A stretch of DNA of 28,793 nucleotides from NCBI GenBank assembly GCA_047975025.1, contig JBKECY010000065.1, positions 1 through 28,793 of the forward strand, read 5' to 3'. Position numbers and translations under genes: made by a program. Positions 6,979 to 13,799 of this stretch are shown piece after piece. Below the pieces are notes generated by a model that saw nothing but the letters and a program-made list of their open reading frames with translations, was not told the origin of the DNA and did not search any database. The stretch's first letter is position 1, and each line of letters opens with the position of its first letter. Source of the stretch: JBKECY01 sp047975025. GTDB taxonomy: Bacteria; Bacillota; Clostridia; Lachnospirales; Lachnospiraceae.

Positions 6979-8049
6979 TTATTTGCCTTCCATTCCCTTG
7001 AAGGTCAGCATAACTTTACGAGCAATATCTTTGTGGTTTACAGCCATATCCATTGCCGCATCCAGCTCAAAGAAGTCATAGTGGTGTGTATTAAGTGCAG
7101 CAAAATCATATTTGTCTTTGATTTTACTCATAAAGCGAATTGTTCTTGGGAACCATCTTGTTGTACCGCCGGAACCGGAGATTCTAAGTGTTTTCCAGAT
7201 TGTCTTGCCAATTTCTACCGGTACTTTACGTCCGATGGAATGTCCAACCACGCCAACTCTTGCGCTGTGGCCAGCAATATCGAACAGTGAAGCGATACCA
7301 ATATCGTTACCTGAGCACTCGATAACTACGGAAGCGCCGCGTCCATTGGTCAAAGCAAGGATTTGCTCTTCCACAGGGCTTGTGGTCGGATCTACAACGA
7401 TGTCAGCTCCATAATTCAGTGCATTTTCTCTGCGGGCTTCGATTGGATCTACTACAATAACCGTAGCTCCTGATTCAGCACATACCATAGCTGCTGCAAG
7501 TCCGATGGGACCACCGCCGATGATGACAACATCATCTGAAGCATCCGGATCACATCCATTGCCCCATACGCCCCAGTATCCAACATTAAATGTCTCAACC
7601 CATGCACCCAGCTCGTAGGTCCAGTCATCCGGAATTACGTGTGTATACGCTTCTTCCAAAATCATGTATTCACCAAAACCACCCGGTGAGTCCGGACGAA
7701 ATCCGATCTCTCTCATATTCAGGCAGGCAGATGACATTTTATTGTCTTTACAGTTCGCACACTGGAAGCAAGGAAGCACACAGTCACCAACTACTTTATT
7801 TCCTACCTTGACAGAAGTAACTGCCGAACCAATTTCAACTGCTTCTCCTGCCCACTCATGTCCCGGTACATAAGGAGCGATATCGTAACGTCCTTCTGCT
7901 GATTCACCTTCAAAGCACTCTACATCAGAGCCGCAGATGCCGCATGCACCTAATTTAATCAGAATCTGGTTTGGCTTAAGTGCCTCCAGCTCAACTTCTT
8001 CAATTCTCAAATCATGTGGTCCATGCATAAACGCCTGTTTACATTTCAT
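6979..8049 (-). CDS. Zinc-dependent medium-chain alcohol/polyol dehydrogenase
   Basis: A 356-residue MDR enzyme of the sorbitol/threonine dehydrogenase type. Catalytic zinc ligands are C39 (GICG) and H64-E65 (PGHEW). The structural zinc site is C94, C97, C100 and C109. The NAD-binding GGGPIG is at 178-183, followed by an acidic residue (VVDP, D201) that favours NAD+ over NADP+. The ATG has an excellent AAGGAGG site. It lies between iolN (36 nt upstream) and a Gfo/Idh gene (64 nt downstream) in one operon, so it probably oxidises a polyol, cyclitol or keto-acid intermediate of the same pathway. It is distinct from iolM: shorter and without the long N-terminal extension. The specific substrate cannot be read from the sequence. 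Confidence 0.8.
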   Translation of the reverse strand: MKCKQAFMHGPHDLRIEEVELEALKPNQILIKLGACGICGSDVECFEGESAEGRYDIAPYVPGHEWAGEAVEIGSAVTSVKVGNKVVGDCVLPCFQCANCKDNKMSSACLNMREIGFRPDSPGGFGEYMILEEAYTHVIPDDWTYELGAWVETFNVGYWGVWGNGCDPDASDDVVIIGGGPIGLAAAMVCAESGATVIVVDPIEARRENALNYGADIVVDPTTSPVEEQILALTNGRGASVVIECSGNDIGIASLFDIAGHSARVGVVGHSIGRKVPVEIGKTIWKTLRISGSGGTTRWFPRTIRFMSKIKDKYDFAALNTHHYDFFELDAAMDMAVNHKDIARKVMLTFKGMEGK

Positions 8050-8085
8050 TATTATTTCCTCCTTAGAAATCGTTTATCGTTATTA

Positions 8086-9048
8086 TTAATAGGTCAGTGT
8101 ATAGATGTGACGTCCGCCAGGCTCGTTTGGCCCTTTGATTACAGCTTCAATATCTTCTTTCTTGCGCTGCGTCATCATGTCGATTGGAGGCAGAACTCCG
8201 GCCGGATATTTCTCAAGAATATCGTTGACCAGTTTCTCCAGATAGTCTAGTGTCATTTCTACGCCGCGTCTTGCTTTTTCAACATCCGCACCTTTGGCAT
8301 CCCCAATGACGCCTTCTGGCTGGCAGATACATTCCATACCGCAAGAACCGTATGCATTGTACCACTTAATTGGACCTGCACCACTTTCAGCAGAGTTGTT
8401 GATGTGTCCCGGCGGAAGCAGCGGTGCTGCCTTTGTAGCAACTGCAACGGACTGATCGCATAATTCAGGGAACAGAGCCAGTGACCAAGACTGCTCAACT
8501 TCGTCAGCGTGTACGAAGGGTGTATCGTATGGACCGCCCTTTTCTTTGACATCTAACTGACCTTTGGCTGCATTCCAGAAATGTGTATACAGGATGATTC
8601 CCGGAACCTGGAATTTCTTACCAAATTTGTGGATTGCAAGCGGAATTACGTAATCCTGTCCATGTCCGTTTACAACGATGATCTTACGGAAACCTGTATT
8701 CCAAAAGCCTGCAAATACATATACCAGATAATCTGCCAAGGTTTCTTCCGGAATCATGATTGTACCTTTTTGTCCCAGGTGATGATATGGATGAGATCCA
8801 TACCAGATAGGCTGTGCTACCGTACATCCGGTCGCTTTAGCTACCTGCTCGCATAATCTTGTATCAAGATAAGTGTCTTCTCCATAAGGAGCACTTGGTC
8901 CGTGATTTTCAGTTGAGCCTACCGGGAGCAGCAGTACATCGTTTTTCTTGAGTCTTTCTGCCACCTGCAGATTTGTCATGTTTTGATAATAAATCCCATT
9001 GTTTACTTCCATGTTTCCGCCCTGTGCGGGAATTTGCCATTTTGACAT
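8086..9048 (-). CDS. iolN: 3-dehydro-scyllo-inosose hydrolase family protein (IolN), creatininase fold
   Basis: A 320-residue member of the creatininase amidohydrolase family. The binuclear metal site is complete: GSTENHG gives E47 and H49, GEDTYLD gives D58, NGHG gives H129, and HADEVE gives E183. Family length is usually about 250-270; the extra C-terminal segment and the SKWQIPAQGG start are features I associate with IolN, which hydrolyses the C-C bond of 3-dehydro-scyllo-inosose to give 5-keto-L-gluconate in T. maritima. AGGAGG lies 7-8 nt before the ATG. The gene is 30 nt after iolM, the enzyme that would make its substrate. Creatininase itself or a mycofactocin-type protein is much less likely given this context. 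Confidence 0.82.
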   Translation of the reverse strand: MSKWQIPAQGGNMEVNNGIYYQNMTNLQVAERLKKNDVLLLPVGSTENHGPSAPYGEDTYLDTRLCEQVAKATGCTVAQPIWYGSHPYHHLGQKGTIMIPEETLADYLVYVFAGFWNTGFRKIIVVNGHGQDYVIPLAIHKFGKKFQVPGIILYTHFWNAAKGQLDVKEKGGPYDTPFVHADEVEQSWSLALFPELCDQSVAVATKAAPLLPPGHINNSAESGAGPIKWYNAYGSCGMECICQPEGVIGDAKGADVEKARRGVEMTLDYLEKLVNDILEKYPAGVLPPIDMMTQRKKEDIEAVIKGPNEPGGRHIYTLTY

Positions 9049-9078
9049 TTTGTTTCCTCCTTTTTTTCTATACTCTAT

Positions 9079-10251
9079 TTACAGTCTTGGATATTCTGTG
9101 CTGACAAGTACTTTTCCGGCTGTGATCTTCATTCCTTCTTCAATATCTTCCAGATTGTAACGACCTGTTACCATCTTTCTCATATCGATTCGTCCTGATG
9201 CCATCAACGCAATTACATCCGGGTAGATTCCTTGACCAGACTGGCCATTGGAACCACTGATTGTTGCCGCATTCCACTGCCATTGATAAATATCGACCGG
9301 CGTAAGTCCAATCGTATGCCCAATCTGAACTGTCTTTCCGCCGATTGCCAGTGCTTTTCCCATAACCGGATAGGTGAATTTTGTAGCACCTGCACACTCA
9401 GCAAACAGTGAAATTCCGGCTCCGTCTGTCATATCAAGCAGCATTTTTGCCTGCTCGTCTGCCGAAGCAAATGTTGTCGGATCAAATACATAATCTGCAC
9501 CACAGGCTTTGGCAAGTTCAACCCGCTCGGGGATACTCTCAAATACAATCAATTTTGCCGCTCCGGAAGTCTTAAGCAGCTGGATAGCTGCAAGTCCGAT
9601 CGGGCCTGCGCCAAATACTACCGCATGTCCGCCGGGTCTTAGTCCGCCGCCTCTGACGAACAGTCCGTTGTAAGCCACACCGGTCGGCTCGATCATGGCG
9701 CCTAACTCAAACGCTGTCATCTTGTCCCCGCCGTAGTAATTGATAATGTCATTAAGCTTATAGCAGTATTTCGCATTTACAACTGCATATTCAGCAAAAC
9801 CACCGTCGTAGGTAAGGCCCGGCTCCTCCAGATCCTTGCATTGATTGAACATTCCTCTGCGGCAGGCATCACATTCGCCGCACCAATGCATGGATTCGAT
9901 TCCCACCAGATCTCCAACCTTTAATTTCTTGACATTTTTTCCCACCTCAACAATTTCACCGGAAAACTCATGTCCCGTAATGATGGGATATTTGGAATGT
10001 CCGTCATATCTGGAATATCCAAATTCATCCTGGCGCAGCAGATGTGCGTCTGTACCACAGATTCCTGCAGCACCTACCTTTACTAATACTTGATTGTCCG
10101 TATATTGCGGAATCGGTCTGTCTGTAACAGAACCGCGGATATCTTTCCATATTTGATTTCCCCGCAGGGCTCTTTTAGTGGATTCTTCACGCTCTGATAA
10201 CTGATATCCCTCTTTTGGTACAAAATCAGCTTCTACAAAAAACGCTCTCAT
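9079..10251 (-). CDS. iolM: scyllo-Inosose 3-dehydrogenase family protein (IolM), zinc MDR
   Basis: A 390-residue zinc MDR dehydrogenase. The start is the ATG at 10251, because AGGAGG lies 6 nt before it and MRAFFVEADF begins the conserved part; the earlier ATG at 10299 has no such site. Catalytic zinc ligands are C65 (GICGTD) and H94-E95 (TGHEF). Structural zinc ligands are C124, C127, C130 and C138. The IEPTGVAYNGLFVRGGGLRP stretch and GAGPIG (214-219) closely match what I remember of T. maritima TM0412, the enzyme assigned to oxidise scyllo-inosose to the diketo-inositol. The 30-40-residue N-terminal extension before the GroES-like core is shared with it. First gene of the iolM-iolN operon and divergent from the Gfo/Idh gene at 10495. 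Confidence 0.82.
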   Translation of the reverse strand: MRAFFVEADFVPKEGYQLSEREESTKRALRGNQIWKDIRGSVTDRPIPQYTDNQVLVKVGAAGICGTDAHLLRQDEFGYSRYDGHSKYPIITGHEFSGEIVEVGKNVKKLKVGDLVGIESMHWCGECDACRRGMFNQCKDLEEPGLTYDGGFAEYAVVNAKYCYKLNDIINYYGGDKMTAFELGAMIEPTGVAYNGLFVRGGGLRPGGHAVVFGAGPIGLAAIQLLKTSGAAKLIVFESIPERVELAKACGADYVFDPTTFASADEQAKMLLDMTDGAGISLFAECAGATKFTYPVMGKALAIGGKTVQIGHTIGLTPVDIYQWQWNAATISGSNGQSGQGIYPDVIALMASGRIDMRKMVTGRYNLEDIEEGMKITAGKVLVSTEYPRL

Positions 10252-10313
10252 AAATGACCTCCTATCTTTTCTTGTTTGTTCTAACGAATATATACACATG
10301 ATACATCGTATTC

Positions 10314-10343
10314 TTTATATCTTCTATATAATTCTTGTTGCAA
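10314..10343 (-). promoter_or_regulatory. Candidate iolM promoter
   Basis: Minus-strand TTGCAA (10343-10338) and TATAAA (10319-10314) are 18 nt apart, giving a leader of about 55-60 nt before the iolM ATG. The -35 lies inside the palindrome at 10335-10347, so a repressor there would block the promoter. Confidence 0.45.
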
Positions 10344-10347
10344 ACAA
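10335..10347. promoter_or_regulatory. Operator-like palindrome in the divergent iolM region
   Basis: TTGTTGCAAACAA has 5-bp arms (TTGTT/AACAA) around TGC. It resembles a LacI-family half-site arrangement. It lies between the iolM start and the divergent gene at 10495 and could control both. No LacI-family regulator is present in the window. Confidence 0.4.
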
Positions 10348-10444
10348 CACCGTATTTAAGCTATATTCCACAACAATAATTTTTTTCCTTTATAATATTG
10401 TTCTTATGCGCAAAGTTAATAGTGCAATTTGAATATCTTTCCTA

Positions 10445-10450
10445 TATAAT
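10445..10450 (+). promoter_or_regulatory. Candidate -10 of the Gfo/Idh gene at 10495
   Basis: TATAAT in the context ATATAATCAA, 44 nt before the ATG. The same ATATAATCAA decamer occurs 29 nt before the gene at 11899. The hexamer 17 nt upstream (GTGCAA) is a poor -35, so an activator may be needed. Confidence 0.4.
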
Positions 10451-10494
10451 CAAGCTTACATAAATGCAAACTACTATTTTAAGGAGGAAAAGAA

Positions 10495-11634
10495 ATGACA
10501 TTACGTTTTGGAATGCTCGGAGGCGGCAACGGAGGTTTTATAGGAAATGTCCACAGACAGGGCGCATCGATGGATGATCTGGCAGTCTTAAGCGCCGGTT
10601 GCTTTACGCGAGATGAGGAAAAGAATCTGGAGACCGGCAGACGCTGGCACATTACCGACGAAAGTCGTATCTATAAGAATTACAGCGAGATGGCACGCGC
10701 AGAATCCAGCCGCAGCGACGGCATCGATTTTGTCTGTATCACCACACCGAATGCAAGTCACTATGAAATTGCCAAATGTTTTATGGAGCACGGTATCCAT
10801 ATCATGTGCGATAAGCCTCTGGCACTTAACCTCGAGCAATCGCTGGAGCTGCAGGCAATTTCGAAAGAGCGCGGCCTGCTGTTCGGACTCACCTATACCT
10901 ACACCGGTTACGCAGCCATCCGACAGGCACGTGAAATGATTCGCAAGGGCGAGATCGGAGAGATTCTCCACGTTGTTGCCGAGTATCCGCAGGACTGGGT
11001 CATCTCTTCACTTGTTCAGGAGAAGTCTGATCAAGCTGCCTGGCGCTTTAATCCGGCTACCACAGGTGAATCCTTATGTACCGGCGACATCGGAACACAC
11101 CTCGAACAGCTGATCGCACAAGCCACAGGACTTGAGCTAAAACGTGTATTGGCCAGATTCGATACCTATCCACGCGATTTGCCGCTTGAGACCAATACAA
11201 CGATTCTGTTGGACTACGGCAATGCGGTTACTGGCACTATGTGGGCCTCACAGATTGCCATCGGCTTCGAATGCGAGCTGCGCCTGCGGGTATTCGGAAG
11301 CAAGGGTTCCCTGGAGTGGCGTCACGCCAGCCCCGGCAGCCTGTATTTCACCAGAATTAATGAACCCACACAGAAATACTCCGTAAACCGGGAGTATATG
11401 ACCGAAGAATGCAATCGGCTGTGCCGGCTGCCTGCGGGTCATCCGGAAGGCTATTTCGAAGCTTTTGGAAATATCTACCGCTCTTTCTGTGAAACTCTTC
11501 TGGCCAGGCTTTCTGACAGCACACCGGATTCCTTTACCTACCCTACGATTGATGACGGTGTCAAAGGAATGCAGTTCGTACATGCCTGTGTCAAAAGCCA
11601 CCAGAGCGGAAATACCTGGGTTGATGTAATCTAG
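10495..11634 (+). CDS. Gfo/Idh/MocA oxidoreductase, paralogue of the gene at 5787
   Basis: A 379-residue dehydrogenase with AAGGAGG 7 nt before the ATG. GGGNG is at 9-13, CDKP gives K107, and CTGDIGTH gives D198 and H202. It can be laid alongside the 5787 protein from end to end: MTLRFGMLGGGNGGFIG against MELRYGIIGGGNGAFIG, plus the shared EYPQDW and AGHPEGY-EAFGNIY blocks. They differ in many surface residues, so this is an old duplication or two separate acquisitions. The gene is on the opposite strand to most of the island and is divergent from iolM. Substrate unknown; paired expression with the isomerase at 11899 suggests the two act in sequence. Confidence 0.78.
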   Translation: MTLRFGMLGGGNGGFIGNVHRQGASMDDLAVLSAGCFTRDEEKNLETGRRWHITDESRIYKNYSEMARAESSRSDGIDFVCITTPNASHYEIAKCFMEHGIHIMCDKPLALNLEQSLELQAISKERGLLFGLTYTYTGYAAIRQAREMIRKGEIGEILHVVAEYPQDWVISSLVQEKSDQAAWRFNPATTGESLCTGDIGTHLEQLIAQATGLELKRVLARFDTYPRDLPLETNTTILLDYGNAVTGTMWASQIAIGFECELRLRVFGSKGSLEWRHASPGSLYFTRINEPTQKYSVNREYMTEECNRLCRLPAGHPEGYFEAFGNIYRSFCETLLARLSDSTPDSFTYPTIDDGVKGMQFVHACVKSHQSGNTWVDVI

Positions 11635-11654
11635 CATGCCAATACCATAAGACA

Positions 11655-11703
11655 GCAAAAACTCCAATACATGGACTATCAACCATGAAATTGGAGTTTT
11701 TGC
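11655..11703 (+). terminator. Terminator after the Gfo/Idh gene at 10495
   Basis: GCAAAAACTCCAAT (11655-11668) and ATTGGAGTTTTTGC (11690-11703) are exact inverted repeats of 14 bp, with an inner CATGG/CCATG pair. The T5 run is within the 3' arm. It lies 20 nt after the stop codon. Confidence 0.75.
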
Positions 11704-11793
11704 ACAATATATATCATACATTCGATTGGTGACTTTGATAAGACTACGCTTCGGTAGTGTTTCTACTATTATACTACTACGTTCTCCCTTTTG

Positions 11794-11851
11794 AAAACAC
11801 TATAATTATTGCTCTATTTGCAAATAGCAACAACAATTATAGTGTTTTTTT
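11794..11851 (+). terminator. Large hairpin with T7 just upstream of the 11899 promoter
   Basis: AAAACACTATAATT (11794-11807) pairs exactly with AATTATAGTGTTTT (11835-11848), followed by a T run to 11851. The loop contains a 14-bp perfect palindrome, CTATTTGCAAATAG (11814-11827). It has the form of a plus-strand terminator, but the preceding gene already ends at a terminator about 100 nt earlier, and the next -10 starts only 12 nt later. It may be a boundary element, an operator or the end of a short RNA from 11705-11793. Confidence 0.55.
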
Positions 11852-11863
11852 CTCAAAACCTTA

Positions 11864-11869
11864 TATAAT
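11864..11869 (+). promoter_or_regulatory. Candidate -10 of the isomerase gene at 11899
   Basis: TATAAT within ATATAATCAA lies 29 nt before the ATG, with GGAGG in between. The -35 position would fall in the T-rich 3' end of the hairpin at 11794-11851 and is not recognisable. Confidence 0.4.
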
Positions 11870-11898
11870 CAAACTATATTAAAAAGGAGGTTTCGTAT

Positions 11899-12717
11899 AT
11901 GAATGCAAAATTAGGTATCTGTAATTTTTCTTTTCCCGGCACAGGGGTCTTCGCTCCGCGTCTGGTCTCTGAATTCGGATTGGATGGGATGTCCATCGAA
12001 TACGGCTCTCACCAAAACGGCTGGGCGCTGTCACAACGCAGAATTCAGGATATGTACCTTGAAGAGCAGCAAACTTATGGTATTGAGTATCCTAACATCG
12101 GCTGCAGCGACGGCGACAACGTATGCTTCTTCGCCCCGGAGTCTGAGCCCGACGGTGCTGTCACACTGCGCGCTGCCATTGGCGCAGTAAATGCGGCTGT
12201 CTACATGAAAATTCCTCTCGTGTTCTTCTCTAATTTTAACGCCAGCGCCGTTAAAACAGAAGAAGATTTCGCCAATCTGGTTGCCCGCTATCAGGTCATC
12301 TGTGATTATGCCGAGGATAAGGGAATCGCGATTGCTTCCGAGAACCCAATGTCTGCCCTCAAACAAATCGAATTGGTGCAGGCAGTAGACCGTAAAAACT
12401 TTCATCTTTTTTACGACAGTGACAACTACACCTTCTTCACTGAATACAAGCAGGTCGATATTCTTCGGGCAATTTATCCTTATATGTATCCACAGCTTCA
12501 TGTCAAGGACAGTATACAAGGCTGTATTGCCAATGCGGTTCTTGGAACCGGAGTTGCTGATTTTGCCGGCAGTATTCAGTTTTTAAAAGAGCAGGACTAC
12601 AACGGCTGGCTCATCATAGAAAATCTGTATGAGCTGCTCCCCATGCGCCATTTAAATCCTGACTATTTCGAAATCGTCAAGCAGGATGTCCGGGCACTCA
12701 AAGACGCGGTTCGATAA
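11899..12717 (+). CDS. Sugar phosphate isomerase/epimerase-like TIM barrel, second type
   Basis: A 272-residue AP-endonuclease-2-like TIM barrel with an aAAAGGAGG-type site 8 nt before the ATG. Metal ligands are in place: E148 (IASENPM), D173 (LFYDSDN), H201 (QLHVKDS) and E241 (LIIENLYE). It is not close to the IolO protein at 2537: the start reads LGICNFSFPGTG and the DTFHMNIEE block is absent. The family covers epimerases, isomerases and dehydratases of sugars and inositols (IolE, IolI, hydroxypyruvate isomerase); IolI-like inosose isomerisation would fit but is not demonstrated. It follows the Gfo/Idh gene at 10495 with a 264-nt gap containing two hairpins, and is convergent with the iolG-like gene at 12778. 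Confidence 0.72.
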   Translation: MNAKLGICNFSFPGTGVFAPRLVSEFGLDGMSIEYGSHQNGWALSQRRIQDMYLEEQQTYGIEYPNIGCSDGDNVCFFAPESEPDGAVTLRAAIGAVNAAVYMKIPLVFFSNFNASAVKTEEDFANLVARYQVICDYAEDKGIAIASENPMSALKQIELVQAVDRKNFHLFYDSDNYTFFTEYKQVDILRAIYPYMYPQLHVKDSIQGCIANAVLGTGVADFAGSIQFLKEQDYNGWLIIENLYELLPMRHLNPDYFEIVKQDVRALKDAVR

Positions 12718-12721
12718 AAAA

Positions 12722-12779
12722 AGCAAAAAATCGAGCTGTCACTTTACGTTTTGAACGTTAACGTGACAGCTCGCTTTTT
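12722..12779. terminator. Bidirectional terminator between convergent genes
   Basis: CGAGCTGTCAC (12732-12742) and GTGACAGCTCG (12763-12773) form an exact 11-bp stem, extended by inner ACGTT/AACGT pairing. Plus-strand T5 follows at 12775-12779. On the minus strand the other flank gives T6 and a second T run. It serves both the isomerase at 11899 and the operon ending at 12778. Confidence 0.85.
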
Positions 12780-13788
12780 ATAGTTCATAAAAGGAAGGTT
12801 TGCTCAGCTGCGGGATTGTTTGCTCAGACTGCAGGACTCTGCATTCACCAAGAATTTCCGCCGCATTGCACGCCGCATATCCATCCCAGGCGGTCGGTCC
12901 GGTAATCCGGTCCGCCTTCACCGCATCCACCCAGGTCTGGAACTCAATATCGTATGCCTCAATAAAACGCGTCTCCCAACCGGATTGAATCACCGAAGCA
13001 CACTGCCCCGCAAGTTTTGTGATAACTGAGGCCGGCGTCGGCAGCTTGGCAGTCCCCAACTCCCCGACCACTTCGCACTGTATATCATATCCATAGCCGG
13101 AACTTTGGGATATCTCCACATCAATTGCAATACCTTTTGTCGTCCGCAGCATCATGATCTGCGGATCCTGCAGTCCATTTTGGGCTGCATACTGATTGGC
13201 GCGCGGCAATACCACCTGCCCCTTTACATACTCATCCTCCAACAGCCAGCGGAAAATATCAATTTCATGAATTCCTGAATTTTTGATTGACATTTCCGAA
13301 GTCATGGTATCCGTATGCGTCATATTTCTATGGCAGGCATGAATGATCAAGGGCTCGCCAATCGCTCCGCTTTGAATCACATTTTTAAGAGCCGTATATC
13401 CAGGATCGTACCGTCTCATGAATCCGACCTGCACAATTCTCTTACCGAATGCGACCTCGGCCTCAACGATTTTCCTGCACTCCTCGCTCTTGGTCGCCAG
13501 CGGTTTTTCACAAAATACGTACTTACCATGTGCAATGGAAGCAAGGACATATTGGGCATGTGTTTCATCCCACGATGTCACCACAACGGCATCGACCTGC
13601 TCCGAGGCAATCAGCTCTTCCCCGGTAGCAAAATGCTGAATCCCATACTGTTTGGCAACTGTCATAGCCATCTCCTGGTTAATATCTGACACTGCTGTTA
13701 CCGTACAGCCGGTGATTTTTTCTGTAAATCGTTTGATATGTTCCCGTCCGATTGCTCCTGTTCCTATGACACCCAGCCGCAAGTCCAT
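12778..13788 (-). CDS. iolG: Bacillus-type IolG homologue with Asn at the catalytic Asp
   Basis: A 336-residue protein that, from memory, follows B. subtilis IolG through its length: LRLGVIGTGAIGREHIKR at the start, KYVFCEKPLATKSEEC with catalytic K95, GKRIVQVGFMRRYDPGY, YGYDIQCEVVGE and GPTAWDGY near the end. IolG oxidises myo-inositol and D-chiro-inositol. The Asp-x4-His catalytic pair of B. subtilis (D172/H176) reads N170 and H174 here (MSIKNSGIHEID); the codon is AAT, one base from GAT. Activity or specificity may therefore differ. AAAGGAG precedes the ATG. It is the last gene of transporter operon 1, starting 12 nt after the permease stop, so its substrate is probably what that transporter imports. 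Confidence 0.8.
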   Translation of the reverse strand: MDLRLGVIGTGAIGREHIKRFTEKITGCTVTAVSDINQEMAMTVAKQYGIQHFATGEELIASEQVDAVVVTSWDETHAQYVLASIAHGKYVFCEKPLATKSEECRKIVEAEVAFGKRIVQVGFMRRYDPGYTALKNVIQSGAIGEPLIIHACHRNMTHTDTMTSEMSIKNSGIHEIDIFRWLLEDEYVKGQVVLPRANQYAAQNGLQDPQIMMLRTTKGIAIDVEISQSSGYGYDIQCEVVGELGTAKLPTPASVITKLAGQCASVIQSGWETRFIEAYDIEFQTWVDAVKADRITGPTAWDGYAACNAAEILGECRVLQSEQTIPQLSKPSFYEL

Positions 13789-13799
13789 TTCGCTCTCCT

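Noticed and set aside
8086..9048. Creatininase proper
   Set aside because: The fold is right, but the C-terminal extension, the start motif and the position directly after iolM favour the IolN hydrolase.
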